DNA of 56,146 bases. It comes from Chitinophagaceae bacterium. GTDB lineage: Bacteria > Bacteroidota > Bacteroidia > Chitinophagales > Chitinophagaceae. The stretch covers positions 1-56,146 of the forward strand of contig JAIEQM010000021.1 of the NCBI GenBank assembly GCA_019747705.1, in the 5' to 3' direction. Positions 1 to 11,702 of the stretch are shown in pieces. Each line of letters begins with the position of its first letter. The stretch's first letter is position 1. A program made the translations under genes and the position numbers. The notes below the pieces were generated by a model. It worked only from the letters and a program-made list of their open reading frames with translations. It had not been told where the DNA came from and made no database searches.

Positions 1-106
1 GAAAGGGCGAAGCAAGTCATAAATTGTTTAAAAGGTTTCTTTTAATCAGGTTTTCAAATGATTAATGAATTGCTCCAGCCTTCAGGCTGGAGATAGAGAT
101 AAAAAA
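1..106. other. Left edge and umuC leader
   Basis: No gene can be named here. The reading frame starting at base 3 runs open to a TAA at 63-65 and could be the last 20 residues of an upstream gene. umuD often precedes umuC, but the residues seen do not let me identify it. A perfect 8-bp hairpin (CTCCAGCC, loop TTCA, GGCTGGAG) at 73-92 lies 14 bases before the umuC start. Confidence 0.3.
73..92. repeat. Perfect 8-bp inverted repeat before umuC
   Basis: CTCCAGCC-TTCA-GGCTGGAG is seen directly. It has no T-tract, so it is not a typical terminator. It may be a small palindromic repeat or a structure in the umuC leader close to the translation start. Confidence 0.5.
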
Positions 107-1390
107 ATGAAAGCCATTGTAGATTGTAACAATTTTTATTGTTCCTGTGAGCGTTTGTTTAAGCCTGCGCTCCGGAACCAACCTGTTGTTGTACTCAGCA
201 ACAATGATGGTTGTATTATTTCACGGAGTGATGAAGCCAAACAACTGGGTGTGGAAATGGCCGGTCCTTATTTTATGGCCAAACCTCTCATTGAAAAACA
301 TGGCGTGTCTGTTTTTTCCAGCAACTACAATTTATATGGCGATCTGAGCTGGCGGGTGATGGAAACACTGCGTATAATCATTGGCAAACAAAATGTAGAG
401 GTCTATTCTGTTGATGAAGCATTTGTGGACCTCAGCATTTTCCCGGCAGAAGAGTTACAGCACATTGCCACCGAAATAAAAGATACTGTAGAGCAATGGA
501 CGGGTATTAAAGTATCTGTTGGTGTGGCGCCTACCAAAGTATTATCAAAACTGGCCAACAGGCTGGCCAAAAAAAATAAAGAAAAAACAAATTGTGTAGT
601 GGTACTGGATACAGAAGAAAAAATAAAACGGGCACTGGAACTAACGCCGGTGGGCGATGTATGGGGTGTTGGTTACCAGTATGCACAAAAACTAAAAGAG
701 AACTGGTTTATTGATGATGCATTGCAACTGAGTAAAATGAGTGAAGCGTTTGCCAAAACACATTTGGGCGGTGTGGTGGGTGTGCGGCTCATCAGGGAAC
801 TGAAAGGCATCCCCTGCAAAGAAATGGATGATGAACTGGTAACAAAAAAAATGATTGCCACAACAAGAATGTTTGGCAGCCCTGTTGGAAATATTACTGA
901 TATTAAAGAGGCCGTTGCTACCTATACTTCAAGAGCTGCTGAAAAACTGCGGCGCCAAAACAGCGCTGCCAGTATCATCAGTGTTTTTGTTGTGGCAAAG
1001 GAAGAAAATCACAACGTCAGTTTTAACCGTGGCGCCACACACAGCAATTATATTACATTACCACGTGCCACTTCCTTTACCAATGAATTAATTAAACCCG
1101 CAGTTGCACTGGTTGATACACTGTACAAAAAGGGAACACTGTACAAAAAAGCAGGTGTTATGCTCAGCGGTATTGTGCCGGATGAATCCATCCAGGGAAA
1201 TTTGTTTTTACCCGAAACAAAAAATTGTGAACGCCGGTTGATGGATATGATTGATAACATCAACTTCAGTCAACGGGATGATGTGCTGAAGTTTGCAGCC
1301 AGCGGCACCACCAGAGACTGGAAGATGCGGCAGGAATTAAGAAGCGGAAGATATACTACAAGATGGGAGGAGTTGTATGAGGTACACTGA
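107..1390 (+). CDS. umuC: Y-family DNA polymerase, UmuC (DNA Pol V catalytic subunit)
   Basis: Translesion DNA polymerase of about 427 aa, the usual UmuC length. The start at 107 is chosen because the family begins MKAIVDCNNFY; an earlier ATG at 65 would add 14 residues unlike the family and would include the hairpin at 73-92. Catalytic acidic residues are D6 and the pair D103-E104 in YSVDEAFVDLS; Y11 sits at the steric-gate position. The little-finger and C-terminal UmuC region follow (LPRATSFTNELIKPA, about 320-335, then the C-terminal tail). The protein copies damaged DNA during the SOS response with UmuD'. The partner UmuD is not visible because the window starts just upstream, and no LexA box could be recognised in the 106 bases available. 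Confidence 0.93.
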   Translation: MKAIVDCNNFYCSCERLFKPALRNQPVVVLSNNDGCIISRSDEAKQLGVEMAGPYFMAKPLIEKHGVSVFSSNYNLYGDLSWRVMETLRIIIGKQNVEVYSVDEAFVDLSIFPAEELQHIATEIKDTVEQWTGIKVSVGVAPTKVLSKLANRLAKKNKEKTNCVVVLDTEEKIKRALELTPVGDVWGVGYQYAQKLKENWFIDDALQLSKMSEAFAKTHLGGVVGVRLIRELKGIPCKEMDDELVTKKMIATTRMFGSPVGNITDIKEAVATYTSRAAEKLRRQNSAASIISVFVVAKEENHNVSFNRGATHSNYITLPRATSFTNELIKPAVALVDTLYKKGTLYKKAGVMLSGIVPDESIQGNLFLPETKNCERRLMDMIDNINFSQRDDVLKFAASGTTRDWKMRQELRSGRYTTRWEELYEVH

Positions 1391-1456
1391 TGTGCTGAAT
1401 ATTTCCTGCCTGCATTGCTCAACAAATCAGTAAATTCAATTCCTTAAACTCAACAC

Positions 1457-2746
1457 ATGAGAAAACTAATCTTCCTCCTGCTGCTCTTTGCCGCAAGCTT
1501 TTCATTCGCCCAGCAAAAAACTATTGCCATCCGCTGCGGCAAATTATTGGATACAAGAAGCGGAAAAGTTTTACTCAACCAGGTAATTCTTGTAAAAGGA
1601 AATAAAATTGAATCGGTAACAGATGCTGCAGGTTTCAAACAAAAAGCAGATTCCGTCATTGATCTCAGCAATTATTTTGTATTACCCGGTTTAATTGATT
1701 GTCACACACATGTTTTATTGCAGGGCGATATTACCAGTGAAGATTATGATGTGCAGTTGTTAAAAGAATCTATTCCCTACCGCACACTCCGTGCATCTAA
1801 AAGCGCCCATCAATCATTGCTGAATGGTTTCACCACCATCCGTGATCTGGGAACAGAAGGCGCTGGCTATGCAGATGTGGATATTAAGAAAGCCATCAAC
1901 AACAAAGTAATTCCCGGGCCAAGAATGTTTGTATCAACTCTGGCCATCAATACCACCGGTCATTATCCCATTGCTGTAAAAGATTATGCATGGGAATTAA
2001 AACTGCCTAAAGGCCTCCAGGAAATTACCGGTGCTGATGAAGGCAGGCGTGCCGTTCGTGAACAACTTGCACATGGCGCCGACTGGATAAAAATTTATGC
2101 CGATCGTGGTTACTACAAATTACCAACAGGCGAATACAAAAGCATCCCCAATTTCACCAAAGAAGAAATTGAAGCGATTGGTGATGAAACCATCAAAAGC
2201 AGGAAACGGTTAGCAGCCCATGCAGTAACACCTGATGGCATTATCTATTCCATTAATGCCGGTGCAAAAAGCATTGAACATGGTTTTGGTATGAATGATG
2301 AATGTATGAAACTCATGGTGCAGAAGAATGTGTTTTGGTGCCCTACGATTTATGTAAATGAATACGTAGCAGAAGGGAGATACAAAGCAGGCAGCATTAT
2401 GAACAAACTGTTTATGGAAACAGAGCCCGCTGTATTTAAAAAAGCAATGAGCTATGGTGTAAAGATTGCTTATGGTACTGATATTGGCGGTTATGACTGG
2501 ATGGAACCGCAAACAAAAGACTTTGAATTGTTTATTCAGTATGGCATGTCGCCCTTGCAGGCCATTCAAACAGCAACGATTAACGGCGCTGAGTTGCTGG
2601 ATCAAACAGGATTGATTGGCGAACTTATCCCCGGCGCTTTTGCCGATATCATTGCCGTGAAAGAAGATCCATTAACCAATATTAAAGTATTAGGTAATGT
2701 AAAGTGGGTGATGAAAGATGGTGTTGTTTATAAAAGTGTAAAATAA
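1457..2746 (+). CDS. Secreted metal-dependent amidohydrolase
   Basis: 429 aa with a signal peptide (MRKLIFLLLLFAASFSFAQ, cleavage near residue 19), so probably periplasmic or exported. It has the amidohydrolase metal site: H83-x-H85 in LIDCHTHV, K212 in DWIKIYADRG, H255 in AAHAVTPDG, H275 in SIEHGFG and D342 in YGTDIGG. This is the binuclear layout of the imidazolonepropionase/Xaa-Pro dipeptidase-like branch. The substrate cannot be read from sequence; relatives cleave peptide or cyclic amide bonds. The short distance from umuC (66 bp) does not suggest shared function. A hairpin lies 25 bp after its stop. Confidence 0.88.
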   Translation: MRKLIFLLLLFAASFSFAQQKTIAIRCGKLLDTRSGKVLLNQVILVKGNKIESVTDAAGFKQKADSVIDLSNYFVLPGLIDCHTHVLLQGDITSEDYDVQLLKESIPYRTLRASKSAHQSLLNGFTTIRDLGTEGAGYADVDIKKAINNKVIPGPRMFVSTLAINTTGHYPIAVKDYAWELKLPKGLQEITGADEGRRAVREQLAHGADWIKIYADRGYYKLPTGEYKSIPNFTKEEIEAIGDETIKSRKRLAAHAVTPDGIIYSINAGAKSIEHGFGMNDECMKLMVQKNVFWCPTIYVNEYVAEGRYKAGSIMNKLFMETEPAVFKKAMSYGVKIAYGTDIGGYDWMEPQTKDFELFIQYGMSPLQAIQTATINGAELLDQTGLIGELIPGAFADIIAVKEDPLTNIKVLGNVKWVMKDGVVYKSVK

Positions 2747-2771
2747 ATTTTCGTTTAGAATTGACCAACCG

Positions 2772-2804
2772 CCGTCAGGGCTTATAGCCGCTGACGGGGT
2801 TTTA
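2772..2804. terminator. Hairpin between convergent genes
   Basis: CCGTCAG-GGCT-TAT-AGCC-G-CTGACGG forms an almost perfect 11-bp stem with one bulged G, followed on the plus strand by GGGTTTTA. It lies between the amidohydrolase (stop at 2746) and the broken DUF72 gene (stop at 2802), so it could end transcription from the left. Confidence 0.6.
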
Positions 2805-3747
2805 CAATTTATCAAACAATCCTCTTTGTTTAGGCTTTGGTTTTTCAGACACACCTCCTTCAACAAATGTTGGCTTGATTAAATTCAACCCCATTTCTTT
2901 ATTCATCTTATCAACCAAATAAACAGTCAGTTCCGGCGATGTTGCCTCGTCATGCATGTGCATGAAAAAATACAATTCTTACATTCCATTCTTCAGCCAG
3001 TATTTCATTCGCTCAATCCACACATCACATCTTGTATAATCACTGGGGTGCAAACTGTTGCCTACATAACGGATAAATGCTTTGGGGATGGTAAGGTGCA
3101 TGTGTGCACAATCTCTGCGGCCAGCAGTATCTGTAATCACAGCACCCATGTTATTATCATGTAAGAAAGAAAACATATCATTTCTGTGCTGTTCATTGCC
3201 AAACCAGTCGGGGGTGACGAACTTCCAGGATGAACTGCAAATCGGTTGGCAGTGTTTTTAAATAATCAAACAGTTCTGTTTTTCGTTTGGGTGAAAATGT
3301 ATCACTCACCTGCACAAAGATGGGGCCCAGGTGTTCACCCAATCCAACAATACCACGAAAAAATTCATTGGTGATAAACTGTTTGTCTTTCAAACTGCCA
3401 CGGTGTGTAACACCATGGTACATTTTAGGACAAAATTTAAAATCTTTTCCTCCTGCTTTATCAGCCCATTTTTTTGTACCTGTTTCACCATACACTTTAT
3501 AATGCGTGGCATTAAGTTCAATACTGTTGTAATGATTTACATAGTGCTGTAAAAAATCTTTTTCTTTTGTTTTGGGCGGATAAATTTTTCCCACCCACTC
3601 AGTACGCCCCCATTTGGCGCAACCCAGATATACTTTCGGGCTCTTAACTGCTTTCCCTTTCAGCACAGTTTTATTAAACGCTGGTTCCTTTGGTAATGAA
3701 AAATCAATACCGCTTAATTCGCTTTCCTGTGCCCTGCCAAATTCCAT
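2802..3747 (-). pseudogene. DUF72 family protein, broken by a frameshift and an in-frame stop
   Basis: Read as one gene this is a complete DUF72 protein of about 314 codons. The first part (start at 3747) carries YLGCAKWG and YNSIELNATHY and runs to EVRHP at about 3216. There a run of five G (3210-3214) holds one base too many: with four, the frame continues as HPDWFGNEQHRND and on through MGAVITDTAGRRD. It then meets a TAA (2979-2981) before ELYFFMHMHDEA, and ends GLFDKL at 2802. Relatives have a sense codon where the TAA stands. The gene sits 21 bp after the glucosidase in the same orientation. DUF72 proteins have a TIM-barrel fold of unknown function. Homopolymer error could explain the frameshift but not the stop. 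Confidence 0.85.
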
Positions 3748-3768
3748 ATACTCAGTTTGAAATTCAAT

Positions 3769-6375
<2,607 letters not shown>

Positions 6376-6550
6376 GAATGTTTCTGTTTTTGTCTTTCGG
6401 TTAATTACACTACATACTAAAGAAATAATTGTTTGATGGTGAGATGGCTTGATTGTTATTCTTATGCAAAAAGTTCAATTAACAATCAAACAATCGAATC
6501 ATCAAACAATCGTATAAAATCTAATGGAAACAATCGCAGAAGTAATAAAG
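6376..6550. other. Intergenic region with AATCAAACAATC-type repeat
   Basis: Bases 6481-6512 hold the motif family AACAATCAAACAATCG and ATCAAACAATCG. A partly inverted copy (CTTGATTGTT) lies at about 6448-6457. Similar copies occur near 33490, 47880, 54890 and 54950. No gene is seen. Confidence 0.5.
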
Positions 6551-7363
6551 TTAAAGATATTTCTTATAGAGCTGGAACAACACTTTTTGCGCAGGCTCCG
6601 TTATGCCCTTTGTTGTATCCTGTAAAAAATGCTGTTTAAACCTTACAATGGCTGCACTGGTATCTTTAACATCATAACCCATCAATCGTATGGCAGTTAT
6701 GTAATCAAAGTTTTGCGGAATCTGTACATTGGTTGTATCACTCCACCACAATCCAAAACCTTTTTCGCTCAGTGTTTTCCAGGGGAAACGCCAGTTGGGA
6801 TCATTCTTTCTTGTGGGTGCAATGTCACCATGCCCAATAAAATTGGCAGATGGTATGTTGAATGATTTTTTTAAACGTTCCAGTAAGGTGAGCAGACTGT
6901 TAATTTGTGCTTCATCAAAATTTTTATAGCCGTCATTATCCAGCTCAATACCAATGCTGCTGCTGTTAATATCAACTGCACCACCCCATTTGCTCACACC
7001 CGCATGATGCGCCCGCAGGTAATCATTGAGCATGTGGTACACAGTTCCGTCTTTACAAATTACATAATGAGCGCTTACAGCAGTGCGGGGTAATGTAAAT
7101 GTTTTCAACGTTTGATCACAACTGTTTTGTGCGGTGTGATGAATGATGACATAGCTGGGCTTGCGCATAGAGAAGTTGGTAGTGCCAACAAAATTGTCAG
7201 CATAGTTTAATCCTGAAGAATCATGCAGCGGATACGATCGTAAAAGTTTGGCAAACTTCTTTGCTTGATTTTTATAATCCCTGTTCGTGGCTTTGTATGC
7301 AGGAACTGAACATTGTACCAGCAGCAAACATATTATCACCAGCATATAATTGGTTGTCTTCAT
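6551..7363 (-). CDS. N-acetylmuramoyl-L-alanine amidase, AmiD-like lipoprotein
   Basis: 270 aa lipoprotein: signal peptide with lipobox LLVQC and lipidated C18. The Amidase_2/PGRP domain covers about residues 68-195. Zinc ligands are H75 (VIIHHTAQ), H178 (FIGHGDIAPTRKNDP) and D188; K186 fits the catalytic lysine of AmiD, and the H178-K186-D188 spacing equals that family's. The enzyme should cut the bond between muramic acid and L-alanine in (anhydro)muropeptides at the envelope, in cell-wall recycling or remodelling. About 60 C-terminal residues form a helical tail. The gene is alone on its strand, upstream of the repeat-bearing gap 6376-6550. Confidence 0.88.
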   Translation of the reverse strand: MKTTNYMLVIICLLLVQCSVPAYKATNRDYKNQAKKFAKLLRSYPLHDSSGLNYADNFVGTTNFSMRKPSYVIIHHTAQNSCDQTLKTFTLPRTAVSAHYVICKDGTVYHMLNDYLRAHHAGVSKWGGAVDINSSSIGIELDNDGYKNFDEAQINSLLTLLERLKKSFNIPSANFIGHGDIAPTRKNDPNWRFPWKTLSEKGFGLWWSDTTNVQIPQNFDYITAIRLMGYDVKDTSAAIVRFKQHFLQDTTKGITEPAQKVLFQLYKKYL

Positions 7364-7517
7364 GCTTCTTTCATTTTACTGCAATGTATAAAATCCTTTT
7401 CAGGAATGCCCGGTTTCACTGCTTCCGGTCATTCTTTTTGCTAATGCGGGTCATGGCAATCAGCATCATGGCTTTATAACTTAACACTGAAAATTTTCAT
7501 CATCAAAATTTTTTTAC

Positions 7518-8099
7518 ATGAAACAGCTATTTTTTGGGTTACTGGTATTGATTGCCGGTAACGGTTATGCCCAGGCATGGACCAAACAATACGATTATGT
7601 GGATGATTGCATTTGCGGTTTAGCCAAAGTGAGCAAAGACAATAAGTTTGGCTACGTCAATCAAAAAGGAGATTTGATTGTACCCCTGATTTATGATGAA
7701 GCCATGAGCTTTAGTGAAGGCCGTGCAGCAGTGCGAAAAGATAACAAGTGGGGTTATTTAGACAGTACAGGTAAGGTAGTGGTTGAGCCAATGTATGATG
7801 ATGCGGGTTCCTTTCACGACAGCCTTGCGTATGTAAAGAAAAACGGCAAATGCGGTTTTATTAATACCAGTTACAAATTGGCTATACCGCTTGAGTTTGA
7901 AATGGCCCGTGGTTTTTCTGAAGGCTATGCACCTGTTGCCAACAGTAAAGGGCAATGGGGTTATGTAAATAAGGAGGGGCATCTGGTAATTAATTACCGT
8001 TACAATTTTGCAGACATGTTTACTGATGGCAAAGCACGAGTAATGAAAGACGGGAATATGATTATGATTGATAAAAAAGGGAATGAAGTAAAAGAATAA
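7518..8099 (+). CDS. WG-repeat protein, secreted
   Basis: 193 aa with a signal peptide ending near GNGYAQA. It consists of successive WG/KWG repeats of about 23-25 residues: KFGYVNQKGDLIVPLIYDEA, KWGYLDSTGKVVVEPMYDDA, KCGFINTSYKLAIPLEFEMA, QWGYVNKEGHLVINYRYNFA, then a degenerate fifth. WG repeats form beta-rich solenoids thought to bind other proteins; the specific role is unknown. It converges on icmF with a shared hairpin in the 61-bp gap. Confidence 0.8.
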   Translation: MKQLFFGLLVLIAGNGYAQAWTKQYDYVDDCICGLAKVSKDNKFGYVNQKGDLIVPLIYDEAMSFSEGRAAVRKDNKWGYLDSTGKVVVEPMYDDAGSFHDSLAYVKKNGKCGFINTSYKLAIPLEFEMARGFSEGYAPVANSKGQWGYVNKEGHLVINYRYNFADMFTDGKARVMKDGNMIMIDKKGNEVKE

Positions 8100-8123
8100 C
8101 GTTGTTGCAGAGGTGATGTATTG

Positions 8124-8155
8124 AAAAGCGCCGTAATAAACTGCGGCACTTTTTT
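8124..8155. terminator. Bidirectional terminator between the WG-repeat gene and icmF
   Basis: AAAAG-C-GCCG, nine-base loop, CGGC-A-CTTTT, then a T-tract (8150-8155). The A-run on the left gives a T-tract on the other strand, so it can serve both convergent genes. Confidence 0.7.
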
Positions 8156-8160
8156 ATTCG

Positions 8161-11100
8161 TTACATATTTCTTCTGTACTGCCCGCCCACTGCATACAAA
8201 GCGTTTGTAATTTCGCCGAGCGAACAATATTTTACCGTTTCCATCAGCGCTTCAAACAAATTGCCATTGTTGATGGCAGTTTGTTTTAACTTCTTTAATG
8301 CCGCTGTGTTTTTGGTTTCATTTCTTTTCCGGAAAGCATTGAGGTTATTGATCTGCTGTTCTTTTTCTTCAGTAGTGCTGCGTATCACTTCCATTGGTAA
8401 AATGGTGGGGCTTCCGCTCTTACTCAAAAAAGTATTTACACCAATAAGCGGTAATTCGCCGGTGTGTTTCTGATGTTCGTAAAACAAACTCTCTTCCTGT
8501 ATTTTATTCCGCTGATACATGCGCTCCATAGAGCCCAGTACACCACCACGTTCTGTAATACGGTCAAATTCTTTTAGTACTGCTTCTTCTACCAGGTCTG
8601 TCATTTCTTCTATAGCAAAACTTCCCTGTGTAAAATTTTCTGTTTTTGCTGATCCCAGTTCACGGTTGATGATTAGTTGAATGGCCATTGCCCTGCGCAC
8701 ACTTTCTTCAGTGGGTGTGGTGATGGCTTCATCATAAGCGTTTGTATGAAGTGAATTGCAATTATCATAAATAGCATACAATGCCTGCAGTGTTGTACGT
8801 ATATCATTAAAATCAATTTCCTGTGCATGTAAACTTCTGCCACTTGTTTGAATATGATACTTCAGCATCTGGCTGCGTTTGTTGGCTTTGTATTTATACT
8901 TCATTGCTTTGGCCCAGATTCTTCTTGCCACTCTTCCTATTACACTGTACTCCGGATCCATTCCATTGCTGAAGAAGAAGGATAAGTTGGGTGCAAAATC
9001 ATCAATATTCATTCCACGGCTCAGGTAATATTCAACATACGTAAATCCATTGGCCAATGTAAATGCCAATTGGGTGATAGGATTGGCACCCGCTTCTGCA
9101 ATATGATAACCGCTGATAGATACAGAATAAAAATTACGCACCTTGTTGTTAATGAAATACTCCTGCACATCACCCATGAGTTTTAATGCAAATTCAGTAG
9201 AGAAAATACAAGTATTTTGCGCCTGGTCTTCTTTTAAAATATCAGCCTGTACGGTACCTCTTACATTTTGCAATGCAGTTTGCTTGCATTGCTCATAAAT
9301 TTCTTTGGGCAAAACTTCATCACCACTTAATCCTAATAATTTTAAACCCAGACCATTGTTACCAGGAGGTAATTCATTGGGCGAAGAAGGATTACTGTAA
9401 ACAGGCTTAGCAGCATTGCCGAATTTCTTTTCAAATGCTGCATGCACCATTGCCCATTCACCATTCGCTTCAATCCATTTTTCACATTGCTGATCAATAG
9501 CTGCATTCATAAAAAATGCAAGCAGCATGGGAGCAGGGCCGTTGATCGTCATGCTCACACTTGTCTTGGGGTCACACAAATCAAAACCGCTGTATAGTTT
9601 TTTTGCATCATCTACTGTTGCAATGCTTACACCGCTGTTACCTACCTTACCATAAATATCCGGGCGGTGATCCGGATCTTCACCATACAATGTAACACTG
9701 TCAAATGCAGTTGATAAACGTTTGGCCGGTTGATCCACACTTACGTAATGGAATCTTTTGTTTGTTCTTTCAGGTCCGCCTTCACCTGCAAACATGCGTG
9801 TGGGATCTTCACCTTCACGTTTTAATGGAAACACACCGCTTGTAAAAGGAAAATGACCGGGTACATTTTCCTGTGCCTGCCATTTTAAAAGATCGCCCCA
9901 ATCATTATATTTTGGCAACACCACTTTGGGAACTTTTGTTCCACTTAAACTGGTTGTGGTCATTTCCATTTTAATCACCTTATCTCTTACTGTGTATTCA
10001 TAAAATTCTTTCTGATATTCTGCTACTTTATTGGGCCAGTTGGCAATGAGTTTACGGCTTACAGGAGTGAGTTGATCAGTAAAGAAGGCAATTTGTTTTT
10101 CCAGAACCTCCCTAAATCCCTCCAAAGGTGGGACTTTAGTCTCTGCATTTTTAAGCATCTCTAATACACCTTGCAGTTGATATAACTTCGTTGCAATAGC
10201 CGCCTGGTCTTTCACCAACTGATCATAACCACGGTTGTTCTCAGCAATCTCACTTAAATATCTTGTTCTGTTTGATGGAATGATTGCCTGGGAAACTTTT
10301 GCCGTTTCTGCAAATGAATAATCGCCAAACTTTATACTTGTTTTTTTATCAATTGCTTTTAACAACAGTTCAAAGAGATGATTCACACCATTATCATTAA
10401 ACTTACTGGCCATAGTGCCAATGATGGGAAGTTCATTATCTTTTGCTGTAAAGAGCTGATGGTTTCGTTTGTATTGTTTCCGCACATCAGCCAAGGCATC
10501 TAGGGCGCCTGCTTTGTCAAATTTGTTGATGGCAATAACATCAGCATAATCCAGCATATTAATTTTTTCAAGCTGGGATGCTGCACCATACTCCGGAGTC
10601 ATTACATACATGCTCACATCACAATAATCTAAAATGCTGGCATCGCTCTGTCCCACACCGGCGCTTTCTAAAATAATAAAATCAAATGCTGCGGCCTTGC
10701 AAATATCAATGGCTTCCTGTACGGCAGCGCTTAGTGCAGTATTATCTTCCCTGGTTGCTAGACTGCGCATGTAAGCTCTTGGATGAGAGATGGCGTTCAT
10801 TCTTATTCGGTCGCCCAGCAAAGCGCCACCCGTTTTTTTCTTGGATGGATCAACGGAAATAACAGCAATTGTTTTATCAATGAAGTTGTTGAGAAAGCGG
10901 CGAACGATTTCATCGGTTACAGAAGATTTACCTGCGCCGCCGGTGCCGGTGATACCAAGAACAGGAACAGCCCCCCCACCCCCCAAGGGAGGGATTTTAG
11001 AGTCTGATAGTTTTATCAACTCTTCTTTTATTGTTGAGTAGTCATCACCGATTTCGGCTAATGAAATCATTCTTGCAATGCGTCTTACATCTTTCACCTC

Positions 11101-11580
11101 ATCAAGGGGAAGTTTGCCATTCCAGTTCGGTGCCAAAGCCCCTCCTTGGGAGGGGTTGGGGAGGCTTTGTTTTATCACATCTTCAATCATTCCTTCCAGC
11201 CCCATCTTACGTCCATCATCAGGCGAATAAATTCTTGTAATGCCGTATTGATGCAGTTCTTCAATTTCAGTTGGCAAAATAGTACCGCCGCCACCGCCAA
11301 ATATTTTTATATGGCCGCATCCGTTTTCATCCAGCAAGTCTTTCATGTATTTAAAAAATTCCACATGCCCGCCCTGGTAGCTGGTAATGGCAATGCCCTG
11401 TGCATCTTCTTCTATGGCGCATTCTACAATTTCTTTTACACTGCGGTTATGACCAAGGTGAATAATTTCAGCACCCTTGCTTTGCAAAATGCGGCGCATA
11501 ATGTTGATGGCGGCATCATGACCATCAAAGAGAGAAGCGGCGGTAACGATGCGTACTTTATTGGTGGGGGAATAGCTCAT
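8161..11580 (-). CDS. icmF: Fused isobutyryl-CoA mutase IcmF (B12 domain + MeaB GTPase + mutase barrel)
   Basis: About 1139 aa from ATG 11580; the frame is open for nine more codons to a TTG at 11607, but [17 protein letters not shown] fits the family start and a promoter-like box lies just upstream. Domains in order: B12-binding (DGHDAA, H the lower axial ligand); MeaB-type GTPase with P-loop [23 protein letters not shown] and NKFD; then the mutase TIM barrel and C-terminal part ([18 protein letters not shown]). The enzyme interconverts isobutyryl- and n-butyryl-CoA (some members use pivalyl-CoA) and protects or reloads its adenosylcobalamin through its own GTPase. Odd feature: three linkers (10107-10141, 10971-11004, 11132-11170) are made of CTCC/GGAG palindromic repeat DNA read in frame ([34 protein letters not shown]), the second directly before the P-loop. 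Confidence 0.93.
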   Translation of the reverse strand: MSYSPTNKVRIVTAASLFDGHDAAINIMRRILQSKGAEIIHLGHNRSVKEIVECAIEEDAQGIAITSYQGGHVEFFKYMKDLLDENGCGHIKIFGGGGGTILPTEIEELHQYGITRIYSPDDGRKMGLEGMIEDVIKQSLPNPSQGGALAPNWNGKLPLDEVKDVRRIARMISLAEIGDDYSTIKEELIKLSDSKIPPLGGGGAVPVLGITGTGGAGKSSVTDEIVRRFLNNFIDKTIAVISVDPSKKKTGGALLGDRIRMNAISHPRAYMRSLATREDNTALSAAVQEAIDICKAAAFDFIILESAGVGQSDASILDYCDVSMYVMTPEYGAASQLEKINMLDYADVIAINKFDKAGALDALADVRKQYKRNHQLFTAKDNELPIIGTMASKFNDNGVNHLFELLLKAIDKKTSIKFGDYSFAETAKVSQAIIPSNRTRYLSEIAENNRGYDQLVKDQAAIATKLYQLQGVLEMLKNAETKVPPLEGFREVLEKQIAFFTDQLTPVSRKLIANWPNKVAEYQKEFYEYTVRDKVIKMEMTTTSLSGTKVPKVVLPKYNDWGDLLKWQAQENVPGHFPFTSGVFPLKREGEDPTRMFAGEGGPERTNKRFHYVSVDQPAKRLSTAFDSVTLYGEDPDHRPDIYGKVGNSGVSIATVDDAKKLYSGFDLCDPKTSVSMTINGPAPMLLAFFMNAAIDQQCEKWIEANGEWAMVHAAFEKKFGNAAKPVYSNPSSPNELPPGNNGLGLKLLGLSGDEVLPKEIYEQCKQTALQNVRGTVQADILKEDQAQNTCIFSTEFALKLMGDVQEYFINNKVRNFYSVSISGYHIAEAGANPITQLAFTLANGFTYVEYYLSRGMNIDDFAPNLSFFFSNGMDPEYSVIGRVARRIWAKAMKYKYKANKRSQMLKYHIQTSGRSLHAQEIDFNDIRTTLQALYAIYDNCNSLHTNAYDEAITTPTEESVRRAMAIQLIINRELGSAKTENFTQGSFAIEEMTDLVEEAVLKEFDRITERGGVLGSMERMYQRNKIQEESLFYEHQKHTGELPLIGVNTFLSKSGSPTILPMEVIRSTTEEKEQQINNLNAFRKRNETKNTAALKKLKQTAINNGNLFEALMETVKYCSLGEITNALYAVGGQYRRNM
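10107..10141. repeat. In-frame palindromic repeat copy 1 within icmF
   Basis: CCTCCCTAAATCCCTCCAAA followed by GGTGGGACTTTAGTC. On the coding strand it encodes the linker around [16 protein letters not shown]. The composition (CTCC/GGAG runs, ATTTAGGGAGG) is that of a dispersed repeat, unlike the neighbouring codons. Confidence 0.55.
10971..11004. repeat. In-frame palindromic repeat copy 2 within icmF
   Basis: CCCCCCCACCCCCCAAGGGA followed by GGGATTTTAGAGTC. On the coding strand it gives [13 protein letters not shown] just upstream of the P-loop. It contains a run of seven C and a run of six C. Confidence 0.55.
11132..11170. repeat. In-frame palindromic repeat copy 3 within icmF
   Basis: CCAAAGCCCCTCCTTGGGAG followed by GGGTTGGGGAGGCTTTG. 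Internal inverted repeat CCCCTCC-TT-GGGAGGGG and outer CAAAGCC...GGCTTTG arms. It encodes the linker [15 protein letters not shown]. Confidence 0.6.
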
Positions 11581-11615
11581 AATTGACAAACAGGTTATCG
11601 CTAACAATTGTTTGG

Positions 11616-11640
11616 CAAAAGTAGTTAATTAGAGTTGAAG
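11616..11640 (-). promoter_or_regulatory. Possible icmF promoter
   Basis: Minus-strand TACTTTTG (11616-11623) matches the Bacteroidota -7 box TAnnTTTG. About 20 bases further upstream only a weak TTTTA is seen. Expected start of RNA near 11611, about 30 bases before ATG 11580. Confidence 0.4.
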
Positions 11641-11651
11641 CTATAAAAGCA

Positions 11652-11690
11652 CCCCCCCCCCCCCGGAAAATTTCCGGGGGGGTTGCTTTA
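11652..11690 (-). terminator. C13 hairpin downstream of the SusCD operon
   Basis: A run of 13 C (11652-11664), GGAAAATTTCC, then 7 G (11676-11682) forms a very strong hairpin. On the minus strand the sequence after the stem is GTGCTTTTA. It lies between the DUF4397 gene and icmF, where a terminator of the SusCD-DUF4397 transcript is expected. The length of the C run is prone to slippage or sequencing error. Confidence 0.6.
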
Positions 11691-11702
11691 TTGATAAAGT
11701 AA

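Noticed and set aside
2979..3176. A separate 65-aa minus-strand gene
   Set aside because: Its sequence is the middle part of the DUF72 protein; it is one piece of the broken gene at 2802-3747.
11146..11586. A 146-codon plus-strand frame
   Set aside because: Antisense to the N-terminal part of icmF, no independent support.
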